Of a stretch of 7,019 bases of DNA, positions 1 to 4,579 are shown in pieces (the stretch's first letter is position 1; every line of letters starts with the position of its first letter). A model generated the notes under the pieces. The model searched no databases. It saw only the letters and a program-made list of their open reading frames with translations, and was not told the DNA's origin. The position numbers and the translations under genes are program-made. This stretch comes from Nitrososphaerota archaeon (GTDB taxonomy: Archaea > Thermoproteota > Nitrososphaeria > Nitrososphaerales > CADDZS01), in the NCBI GenBank assembly GCA_027314685.1, contig DAHVAI010000468.1:1-7019 (forward strand). The letters are read 5' to 3'.

Positions 1-410
1 AGGACTCTTGACATCTCAGAGAGCGCGGATTTTAAATTTTCGATGTGGTGTAAGACCATAACGGAAACTATCAGGTCGAAGGATCCGTTTTCAAATTCCA
101 GGTGAGAAGCGTCCGCGACGAGAAATGTGACGTTCTTGTCCAGTTTCTGGCTGTGCATCTCTACCTTGGCACTTTCGAGCATTTCTTCGGAAGAGTCTAT
201 CGTCCAGATCTTGCTTTTTTTCGAGAGGTGTTCAGAGAGGAAGGTCACGTTTGAAGCAAATCCGGTACCTACATCAAGCGCCTTTACGGCCTTTCCCTTT
301 GGAATGAGTTTTTCAATCTCTTTTCTTATCGCGGGACCGTAGCCATGAAAGTCGTGACCGGCGTCATGCCCGTCTTTGGGTCTCTCGATCTTTTCGCCCT
401 TGTAATACAT
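1..410 (-). CDS. class I SAM-dependent methyltransferase, 5' part (runs off left edge)
   Basis: This is the first 136 codons of a minus-strand gene whose 3' end lies outside the window. The protein has the class I (Rossmann-like) S-adenosylmethionine methyltransferase layout: motif I DVGTG at residues 46-50, which binds the cofactor; an acidic residue ending strand 2 (D72 in WTIDSS); VADASHLEF around 98-106; and FDLIVSVMVLHHI at 111-123, typical of the Methyltransf_11/UbiE-like group. The substrate cannot be inferred. The ATG at 410 is the only usable start, because an in-frame stop lies a few codons upstream. There is no Shine-Dalgarno sequence, but a TATA-like box sits about 27 bases before the ATG, so the transcript is probably leaderless. 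It is separated from the OsmC gene by about 200 bases and probably has its own promoter. The family call is firm; the function is unknown. Confidence 0.85.
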   Translation of the reverse strand, partial: MYYKGEKIERPKDGHDAGHDFHGYGPAIRKEIEKLIPKGKAVKALDVGTGFASNVTFLSEHLSKKSKIWTIDSSEEMLESAKVEMHSQKLDKNVTFLVADASHLEFENGSFDLIVSVMVLHHIENLKSALSEMSRV

Positions 411-430
411 TTGACAAACCCTTTTCCATT

Positions 431-443
431 ATTGATTATTAAC
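431..443 (-). promoter_or_regulatory. TATA-like box for the methyltransferase gene
   Basis: The minus strand reads TTAATAATCAAT here, an AT-rich island in a mixed-composition spacer. Its centre is about 27 bases upstream of the ATG at 410, the distance expected between an archaeal TATA box and a transcription start that coincides with the start codon. The absence of a Shine-Dalgarno sequence before that ATG fits a leaderless mRNA. This is inference from motif and spacing only. Confidence 0.45.
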
Positions 444-503
444 AGTTCCAATAGCAGGTTAAACTACAGCGCTGATTTTCAAATGCGGACTGTTCTTTGC
501 ACA

Positions 504-536
504 GCACCTGAGCCGCTCTTTTTCAAGCGGATGTGC
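504..536. other. imperfect hairpin in the spacer between OsmC and methyltransferase genes
   Basis: On the plus strand, CCGCT (513-517) and AGCGG (526-530) form a perfect 5-bp stem around an 8-base loop. They are flanked by GCAC (504-507) and GTGC (533-536), which extend the stem across a 5/2 internal loop. It lies downstream of the OsmC gene and could be part of its 3' UTR or simply chance. No U-run follows it on the minus strand, so I do not call it a terminator. I see nothing else convincing in the 411-611 spacer. Confidence 0.2.
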
Positions 537-611
537 TTGCCAATCTTTTCTAAGACTTGAAGGAGTAATCCCTGTCAAGTTGATGTCTTGAGAGGAAACC
601 AATTCAACTTT

Positions 612-1175
612 CTACGAGCTGCTACTTGATCCACCGGGATCTATTTCAGTGAGTGTCTGCACAATCTTTGTCTTGATTTCGTGCGCCCAAGTAAACAACG
701 ACGGACATTTGGCATCGCTAACAATTTGCGCTATGTCCTTGTCTGATTCGACTTCGAGAATCAGCTCATTTACCAATGGCCAATCCGCACTGGAAAGCAT
801 GGGCCCTATATCATAGTGAACAGTGCCCGAAACCCGAAGCTTCTCTAGTTGTATCTGCTTTTCAGCACATTTCATGGCGACCGTAGTTGCAAAACATGCA
901 ACTGTACCAAACAGAACATATGTGAATGGCGAAACGTGGATCCCTGCTCCGCCCAGGATGACTGGCTCGTCTGAGGAAAGAGTGAAACTGCTATGATCTG
1001 TATGTACTTCTGCCGCAAATGAAGGACTCCCTTCTAGTCTATACTCTCCAACAACTTTCTTCTCAACGTAATGATGACCGTCATTCTTCTCAAAATCTGC
1101 CTTAGAGCGTTCTACCGTGACAAGATCTACATTATTCAGCCTTGAGGAATCTTTTTTCGCGTAGTTGTCTGGCAT
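612..1175 (-). CDS. OsmC/Ohr-family protein
   Basis: A 187-residue protein with the OsmC fold signature: a central helix around residues 82-106 (SPFTYVLFGTVACFATT) carrying C94, followed by a strand segment (EKLRVSGTVHYDI), and a late second cysteine C157 in AKCPSLF. OsmC and Ohr proteins are usually cytoplasmic thiol peroxidases that reduce organic hydroperoxides with such a cysteine pair. C94 and C157 fit the peroxidatic and resolving positions, and a third cysteine (C103) lies nearby. The usual Glu in the P-E-x-L stretch before the first cysteine is not apparent (SPFTYV here), so peroxidase activity is uncertain. The N-terminus is about 40 residues longer than in minimal OsmC proteins, and the C-terminus ends in GGSSSSS. 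No Shine-Dalgarno sequence precedes the ATG at 1175; TATA-like elements lie upstream, so it is probably transcribed alone. The family call is good; the substrate is unknown. Confidence 0.82.
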   Translation of the reverse strand: MPDNYAKKDSSRLNNVDLVTVERSKADFEKNDGHHYVEKKVVGEYRLEGSPSFAAEVHTDHSSFTLSSDEPVILGGAGIHVSPFTYVLFGTVACFATTVAMKCAEKQIQLEKLRVSGTVHYDIGPMLSSADWPLVNELILEVESDKDIAQIVSDAKCPSLFTWAHEIKTKIVQTLTEIDPGGSSSSS

Positions 1176-1198
1176 GTTAAAGATTGAATCGTGTGTGG

Positions 1199-1210
1199 AT
1201 TATCAATTTT
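1199..1210 (-). promoter_or_regulatory. TATA-like box for a leaderless OsmC-family mRNA
   Basis: The minus strand reads AAAATTGATAATCC-like sequence about 27-29 bases upstream of the OsmC-family ATG at 1175. No Shine-Dalgarno sequence lies between it and the ATG. The spacing fits a leaderless archaeal promoter, although the match to the TATA consensus is mediocre. A better-matching box lies further upstream near 1275. Confidence 0.3.
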
Positions 1211-1242
1211 TTGTTGGAATTTGTCAGATCTTGACCATTCTA

Positions 1243-1279
1243 GTGATATCACGTCAGAATTAGGGCGCTTCTTATAAAT
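1243..1279 (-). promoter_or_regulatory. TATA box (1272-1279) with a 10-bp palindrome at the predicted start site
   Basis: The minus strand has ATTTATAAG at 1271-1279, a good archaeal TATA match. The transcription start expected about 27 bases downstream falls at about 1248, inside the perfect palindrome GTGATATCAC (1243-1252). A palindrome over the start site could be an operator for the OsmC-family gene, giving a leader of about 70 bases. The palindrome is short and AT-centred, so chance is a real alternative. On the plus strand the same box would face the antisense side of the tRNA, where no gene is seen. Confidence 0.3.
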
Positions 1280-1318
1280 CATGGTTGACAGTTCAAGCGA
1301 TTGTTGAAATTGGTGCAG

Positions 1319-1334
1319 AAATCTCTAGTGAGAT
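1319..1334 (-). terminator. small hairpin after the tRNA 3' end, possible termination or processing site
   Basis: Three bases past the tRNA discriminator base, the minus strand reads ATCTC-ACTA-GAGAT, a perfect 5-bp stem with a 4-base loop, followed by TTCTG. The U-run is very short and the stem is AT-rich, so this is a weak terminator candidate. It could instead help 3' trimming of the pre-tRNA. Confidence 0.2.
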
Positions 1335-1373
1335 GAGAGCCTCGGGCGGGATTCGGACCCGCGACCTCGACCT

Positions 1374-1385
1374 GTTTGTCTTCTT
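1374..1385 (-). other. canonical-position tRNA intron at 37/38 (12 bases)
   Basis: Nineteen bases separate the two strands of the anticodon stem. Taking AAGAAGACAAAC as the intron leaves the 7-base loop TTGGTAA with U33, anticodon GGT and a purine at 37. The splice motif is relaxed: TTG pairs with CAA, the 3-base bulges are TAA and ACA, and only five bases remain between, so no inner helix can form. Twelve bases is very short for an archaeal tRNA intron. Confidence 0.8.
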
Positions 1386-1400
1386 TACCAAGGTCGCGCT

Positions 1401-1423
1401 AAAGCCGTCTGCTTTAACAGACT
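1401..1423 (-). other. non-canonical tRNA intron in the D arm (23 bases)
   Basis: The precursor shows a regular bulge-helix-bulge motif, the substrate of archaeal tRNA-splicing endonuclease. Its parts are a central helix AGCT/GGCT (4 bp, one G-U), 3-base bulges AGA and TTA, and an inner hairpin GTCTG-TTAAAG-CAGAC inside the intron. Cutting after the second base of each bulge removes 23 bases and restores the D stem GCTC/GAGC, position 26 G, and a direct join to the anticodon stem. The exact cut is ambiguous by 2 bases because AG occurs at both borders, but the mature product is the same. The outer helix is weak. Confidence 0.8.
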
Positions 1424-1484
1424 CTAGCTAGGCTGAGCTACCGAGGCACGATAAAGGAATTTCAGGAAAGCGAGCCAAGAATGC

Positions 1485-1495
1485 ATTTAAAATCT
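1485..1495 (-). promoter_or_regulatory. TATA-like box for tRNA-Thr
   Basis: The minus strand reads AGATTTTAAAT just downstream of the hisI stop codon. Its centre is about 43 bases before the tRNA 5' end, which would place a transcription start about 16 bases upstream of the tRNA, leaving a short leader for RNase P to remove. It suggests the tRNA can be transcribed independently of the his operon. Confidence 0.35.
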
Positions 1496-1501
1496 TTCAC
1501 A

Positions 1502-1849
1502 TCAGTGGCTCTTGGTCACCGACGGAAAGCAGGACCAGTCGCCCGTGTGGCAGGCAACGCCATTCTGCTCAACTAAGTAGAGGATCGTGTCCTGATCGCA
1601 GTCAGTGTCTATCCTCTTTATAGTCTGAATGTTTCCCGAGGTCTCGCCCTTCTTCCACAGAGAAGACCTTGACCTGCTCCAGTAGTGCGCAACCTTGGTC
1701 TTGAAAGACAGTTCCAATGCCTCCTTGTTCGCATAAGCTAGCATCAAGACATCCTTTGTCTTTTCATCCTGCACTATGACAGGTACCAGCCCGTCTCCCT
1801 TCTTGAAGTCGATCTTTGCCACGAATTCATCCACGTTTTCTCGTTCCAT
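1502..1849 (-). CDS. hisI: phosphoribosyl-AMP cyclohydrolase
   Basis: HisI opens the adenine ring of phosphoribosyl-AMP, the third step of histidine synthesis, using zinc and magnesium. Diagnostic motifs, numbered from an upstream ATG at 1876, are [18 protein letters not shown] (64-81), the metal-binding DCDQD (92-96), and CHTGDWSCF (109-117) with zinc-ligand cysteines 109 and 116. The ORF can start at ATG 1876 (124 residues, overlapping hisF by 14 bases, poor Shine-Dalgarno sequence) or at ATG 1849 (115 residues, 13 bases after the hisF stop). I prefer 1849 because GGTG (1858-1861) lies exactly 8 bases before it, the spacing also seen at hisA and hisF. There is no fused HisE (pyrophosphohydrolase) domain; the protein stops soon after the last cysteine motif. 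It is the last protein gene of the operon. Confidence 0.95.
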   Translation of the reverse strand: MERENVDEFVAKIDFKKGDGLVPVIVQDEKTKDVLMLAYANKEALELSFKTKVAHYWSRSRSSLWKKGETSGNIQTIKRIDTDCDQDTILYLVEQNGVACHTGDWSCFPSVTKSH

Positions 1850-1862
1850 TATTTCTTCACCA

Positions 1863-2630
1863 TCAATTTCTGACATTTATTCCATTCTTTGCAAGGTATT
1901 GCTTTACTTGCTTTACAGTAAACTCGCCATAGTGGAAGACTGAGGCAGCGAGCGCGGCGTCCGCTGAATTTGGTCCGGTCAAGATTTCAAGAAAATCCCG
2001 AATCTTGCCGCAACCGCCGCTTGCAATCACTGGAATTGATACCTTCGAGCAGACCAACCTAGTTAATTCTTGATCAAACCCGTCCTTAGTTCCATCCCTG
2101 TCTATTGATGTCAACAGTATCTCGCCTGCGCCCCTAGATTCAACTTCCTTTGCCCAAGAGAGTGCGTCGATCCCAGTCTCGTGAGAACCGCCCGAGGTGC
2201 AGACGACAAACCCTGATTCAGTCTTTGGAGTTCTCTTTGCGTCAATTGCAACCACTACACATTGCGTGCCGAATAGATCTGCAAGCTTGTTCACCAGTTC
2301 CGGCTTTCTCACTGCGCTGGTGTTGACGCTAACCTTGTCCGCGCCATTCGTTAAGACAACTCTTGCATCCTCTATAGATCCGATACCCCCGCCGATAGTG
2401 AAAGGAATATCCATTCCCCTCGCAATCTTCCTTGCAAGCGCCACCTTTGTCTTTCTCTGCTCGTTCGTAGCTGAAATGTCTAAGAAGACAACTTCGTCCG
2501 CGCCGTCTTCGCAGTACTTCTTTGCAAGCACTACCGGATCTCCAGCATGCCTGAGAGATACAAAGTGTGTACCCTTTACGACGCGGCCGTCCTTCACGTC
2601 AAGGCATGGGATGATTCTCTTTGCTAGCGT
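1863..2630 (-). CDS. hisF: imidazole glycerol phosphate synthase, cyclase subunit; ACG start proposed
   Basis: HisF is the (beta/alpha)8-barrel that uses ammonia from HisH to turn PRFAR into imidazole glycerol phosphate and AICAR. The reading frame encodes the conserved N-terminus [22 protein letters not shown], then [44 protein letters not shown] and [13 protein letters not shown]. The two catalytic aspartates fall at D11 and D130 if numbering begins at the ACG at 2628-2630, the same numbers as in Thermotoga maritima HisF. The first conventional start, GTG at 2597, encodes residue 12 and would remove D11, so it is very unlikely. No ATG, GTG or TTG lies between the upstream in-frame stop and D11. 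The ACG overlaps the hisA stop (ACGCTAG) and is preceded 8 bases upstream by GAGGTG. The product would be 255 residues, normal for the family. A sequence error changing ATG to ACG is the main alternative. Confidence 0.93.
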   Translation of the reverse strand, partial: TLAKRIIPCLDVKDGRVVKGTHFVSLRHAGDPVVLAKKYCEDGADEVVFLDISATNEQRKTKVALARKIARGMDIPFTIGGGIGSIEDARVVLTNGADKVSVNTSAVRKPELVNKLADLFGTQCVVVAIDAKRTPKTESGFVVCTSGGSHETGIDALSWAKEVESRGAGEILLTSIDRDGTKDGFDQELTRLVCSKVSIPVIASGGCGKIRDFLEILTGPNSADAALAASVFHYGEFTVKQVKQYLAKNGINVRN

Positions 2631-3355
2631 CGTCGAGACACCTCAGAAAGGTTTGCAATCTTTCCTTCGTAGATCGCCTTTCCCACTATGGCTTCGTCTA
2701 TCCCCATATTAGCTAGTTTGGAAAGATCTTCCTCAGTCGAGACGCCGCCGCTTGCTATGATCCTCGCAGATCCCTCAGGATTTTCTTTTCGCAATCTTTC
2801 CAGTGAAGCATAGTCCGGTCCGTTGAGCAACCCGTCCCTCTCAACTGAAGTGGTCAGAAAGTAGTTGAACCCCAGCTTGGAAAACCTAGAAACCGCCTCA
2901 AAGACAGGCTCTTTTTCCTGCCTTGACCAGCCCGAAGTCCTAACAAGGAAATTCTTTCCGTAATCCAGCGCTAGCACGACACATCCCGCACCAAAATTCT
3001 GTAGGATCGAAAAAGCCTCGTCTGGTCTTGAATAGGCAATCGAGCTGATGACAACCCTCTGGGCGCCCTTCTCCAGTCTCTCTCTGGCGTCGTCAATAGA
3101 CCGAATCCCACCTGCTATCTGCACTCCACACTTTGCATTTGAAAGAATCAAAGAGATCAGATCGCTGTTTGTCTCGCGATCGTTACTAATCGCTGCATTC
3201 AGGTCTACTATGTGGACTAATCTAGCACCGCTGTCAGAAAAGTCTTTGATCTTACCAACAGGATCGTCAGAGTAGACCTTCTTCCTCTCCTGGTCCCCCT
3301 GTTCTATGCGGACTACGTGCCTATCCAGCAGGTCCATTGCAGGAATTATCAACAA
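2624..3355 (-). CDS. hisA: ProFAR isomerase (HisA)
   Basis: HisA performs the Amadori isomerisation of ProFAR to PRFAR, supplying the HisF substrate. The barrel motifs are [20 protein letters not shown] at the N-terminus with catalytic D8, [21 protein letters not shown] (78-86), LALDYGK with the second catalytic D131, [18 protein letters not shown] and [14 protein letters not shown] chose the TTG at 3353-3355, giving 243 residues and the family-typical start M-L-I-I-P-A-x-D. It lies 8 bases after GAGGTG, whereas the longer start at TTG 3388 adds a non-conserved tail and the TTG at 3361 is too close to the Shine-Dalgarno sequence. The 3' end overlaps the proposed hisF start by 7 bases. Distinguished from HisF by LIIPAMDL instead of RIIPCLDV. 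TrpF-like dual activity cannot be judged from sequence alone. Confidence 0.95.
   Translation of the reverse strand: MLIIPAMDLLDRHVVRIEQGDQERKKVYSDDPVGKIKDFSDSGARLVHIVDLNAAISNDRETNSDLISLILSNAKCGVQIAGGIRSIDDARERLEKGAQRVVISSIAYSRPDEAFSILQNFGAGCVVLALDYGKNFLVRTSGWSRQEKEPVFEAVSRFSKLGFNYFLTTSVERDGLLNGPDYASLERLRKENPEGSARIIASGGVSTEEDLSKLANMGIDEAIVGKAIYEGKIANLSEVSRRR
2639..2644 (-). promoter_or_regulatory. Shine-Dalgarno sequence for hisF, deciding the ACG start
   Basis: GAGGTG lies inside the last codons of hisA, with 8 bases between it and the ACG at 2630. The same hexamer with the same 8-base gap precedes the hisA TTG start. It is much too far from the GTG at 2597 (41 bases) to serve that codon. 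Confidence 0.7.
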
Positions 3356-3362
3356 CTCCAAT

Positions 3363-3369
3363 TCACCTC
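3363..3369 (-). promoter_or_regulatory. Shine-Dalgarno sequence for hisA containing the hisH stop codon
   Basis: GAGGTGA ends with the TGA stop codon of hisH, so ribosomes finishing hisH sit directly on the hisA ribosome binding site. Counting from GAGGTG there are 8 bases to the TTG at 3355. This implies translational coupling of hisH and hisA. Confidence 0.65.
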
Positions 3370-3986
3370 GAAGACACAATGCCTGCAAAGTTGGTCACTA
3401 GCACTGACCCAGCCTTTGACGATTTTTCAGGGTGAAACTGCGTTCCGAAGACATTGCCCTTTGCTATTATTGCCGGAAACTTTTGTCGTCCATACCCGGT
3501 CCACGCCTTCACTATGCTTTCATCCTTCGGCTGTGGAAAGTAAGAGTGTACGTAGTACACCCACTCTGATTTCGACAGCCCCTTGCAGAACTTTGAACCG
3601 TCTGTAAGAGAAAGCGTGTTCCAGCCCATATGCGGAACCTTGAGATCCTTCTCAGGTCTGAACTTTACAACATTTCCCTTGAAGATGCCGAGACCGTCAC
3701 CAGATCCTTCCTCGCTTTGCTCGAAAAGCAGCTGCATTCCAAGGCAGACGCCCAAGAGGGGCATCCCGTACTTCACATCTGAAAGAATCGAGTCCCTGTG
3801 CTTTCCCAATACTTTCTGCGCGGAAGTGAAACTGCCAACGCCGGGAAGAACAAGAGCATCAATGCTGTCTTCTTTGTACCTTGAAGAAACCTTGACGCTG
3901 ATCTTCTTCGAAACTCGGCTCAACGCATCTTTGATGCTAAACAGGTTCCCCGACCCATAGTCGAGGATTTGTACTACCGCAGGCAT
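3363..3986 (-). CDS. hisH: imidazole glycerol phosphate synthase, glutamine amidotransferase subunit
   Basis: HisH is the class I glutaminase that releases ammonia into the HisF barrel. The 207-residue product has the N-terminal ILDYGSGNLFSI, the oxyanion-strand motif PGVGSF (48-53), the nucleophile elbow GVCLGMQLLFE with catalytic C81, VPHMGWN (117-123), YYVHSYF near 144-150, and QFHPEKS containing H185 and E187, completing the Cys-His-Glu triad. Length is normal for the family. The ATG at 3986 abuts the hisB stop codon with no gap; its Shine-Dalgarno sequence (AGGG, about 10 bases upstream) is weaker than those of its neighbours, so reinitiation after hisB is likely. Its partner HisF is encoded two genes downstream, with hisA between. 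Confidence 0.97.
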   Translation of the reverse strand: MPAVVQILDYGSGNLFSIKDALSRVSKKISVKVSSRYKEDSIDALVLPGVGSFTSAQKVLGKHRDSILSDVKYGMPLLGVCLGMQLLFEQSEEGSGDGLGIFKGNVVKFRPEKDLKVPHMGWNTLSLTDGSKFCKGLSKSEWVYYVHSYFPQPKDESIVKAWTGYGRQKFPAIIAKGNVFGTQFHPEKSSKAGSVLVTNFAGIVSSR

Positions 3987-4574
3987 CTACATGGAGCCCT
4001 TTGAACTAGGAACAGTATCTCGTCTGGGATCTTTCTCGACTGCTTTCCTCAATGAAAGCGCAAGAGCCTTGAAGCATGCCTCAATCTTGTGGTGATCGTT
4101 AGATCCGCATTCTATTTTCAGGTGCATCGTACAAGCTAGGGAGTCGCAGAGCGATCTGAAAAAGTGCTCTAAATCTTCCTTCGGCAGGTCCTCAATCACA
4201 TTCCTTTTCAGACCTATGTCAGGCATAACAAAATATGTCCTCTTTACAAGGTCTATCGCAGCAAAGCCGAGTGATTCATCCATAGGGACGAATGCAGAAC
4301 CAAACCTCACAATGCCGCTCCTGTCTCCTAGCGCTTTCGATAGGCATTTGCCAAGAGCCAATGCGCAATCCTCGACGATGTGGTGCCGCAGGTCGCCTCT
4401 TGCCTGAAGCGTAATATCGATCATACTGTGCGTCGATAAAGAAGTAAGCATGTGGTCGAGGAATTTTGTGCCGGTCTTTACGCTCGCCTTTCCCGAGCCA
4501 TCCAGGTTCACGCGTACCTTAATCGTCGTTTCCCTTGTCTTTGTCTCTAGCTCTGCAACTCTTTTCTTTACCAT
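3987..4574 (-). CDS. hisB: imidazoleglycerol-phosphate dehydratase
   Basis: IGPD removes water from imidazole glycerol phosphate to give imidazole acetol phosphate, using a manganese centre. Motifs, numbered from the TTG at 4583, are RETTIKVRVNLDGSG, FLDHM (41-45), GDLRHHIVEDCALALG (63-78) with metal-ligand HH and ED, MDESLGFAAIDL, and SNDHHKIEACFKALALSLR (161-179), the second HHxxE site. The common sequence of the first site is G-D-L-x-I-D-D-H-H; here the residues between GDL and HH are reduced to one Arg, although the ligands remain. Either TTG 4583 (its last two bases overlap the stop of the HAD gene) or ATG 4574 (195 residues) could start it. I prefer 4574: GGAG lies 11 bases upstream, the equivalent of the GAGGTG-plus-8 spacing of other operon genes. 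It is monofunctional, with no fused phosphatase domain. Confidence 0.95.
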   Translation of the reverse strand: MVKKRVAELETKTRETTIKVRVNLDGSGKASVKTGTKFLDHMLTSLSTHSMIDITLQARGDLRHHIVEDCALALGKCLSKALGDRSGIVRFGSAFVPMDESLGFAAIDLVKRTYFVMPDIGLKRNVIEDLPKEDLEHFFRSLCDSLACTMHLKIECGSNDHHKIEACFKALALSLRKAVEKDPRRDTVPSSKGSM

Positions 4575-4579
4575 GATCT

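Larger units (their letters stand above)
1338..1447 (-). tRNA. tRNA-Thr (anticodon GGT) with two introns
   Basis: The minus strand from 1447 folds as follows: acceptor GCCTCGG/CCGAGGC, TA at positions 8-9, D stem GCTC/GAGC, anticodon stem CGACC/GGTCG, loop TTGGTAA with anticodon GGT (1387-1389), variable loop AGGTC, T stem GCGGG/CCCGC, and discriminator T, which is usual for archaeal tRNA-Thr. CCA is not encoded. The gene spans 110 bases; removing a 23-base segment in the D arm and a 12-base segment at 37/38 leaves a 75-base tRNA with every stem perfectly paired. Oddities of the mature form: the T loop is TCCGAAT, with C where position 55 is nearly always U, and the D loop AGCCTAGCTA lacks the GG pair. 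The gene lies 54 bases downstream of hisI in the same direction, so it may receive read-through from the his operon, but it has its own TATA-like box. Confidence 0.92.

Noticed and set aside
345..560. 71-residue plus-strand open frame reaching into the 411-611 spacer
   Set aside because: Its first third is antisense to the methyltransferase start. It has no recognisable domain or ribosome binding site, and its sequence looks random.
555..580. Inverted repeat ACTTGA/TCAAGT in the 411-611 spacer
   Set aside because: Only 6 bp with a 14-base loop, no U-run and no neighbouring element, so chance is the simplest explanation.
1271..1302. TATA box reading rightward on the plus strand
   Set aside because: The downstream plus strand holds only the antisense of the tRNA and hisI, and no open frame or RNA motif supports a transcript.
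1239..1331. Repeat of TCTAGTGA at 1239-1246 and 1324-1331, and the tRNA 3' end as an integration site
   Set aside because: An 8-base repeat is expected by chance at this scale. No duplicated tRNA end, integrase gene or foreign cargo is visible.
1863..2597. hisF starting at GTG 2597
   Set aside because: This start encodes residue 12 of the family and would delete catalytic Asp11 and the first barrel strand. The GAGGTG site is 41 bases away from it.
2197..2712. 171-residue open frame on the plus strand
   Set aside because: It lies opposite hisF and the end of hisA, has serine- and proline-rich low-complexity content typical of antisense frames, and resembles no protein family I recognise.
3356..3388. 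hisA starting at TTG 3388
   Set aside because: It adds eleven non-conserved residues and overlaps hisH. The TTG at 3355 gives the family-typical start and has the Shine-Dalgarno sequence at the right distance.
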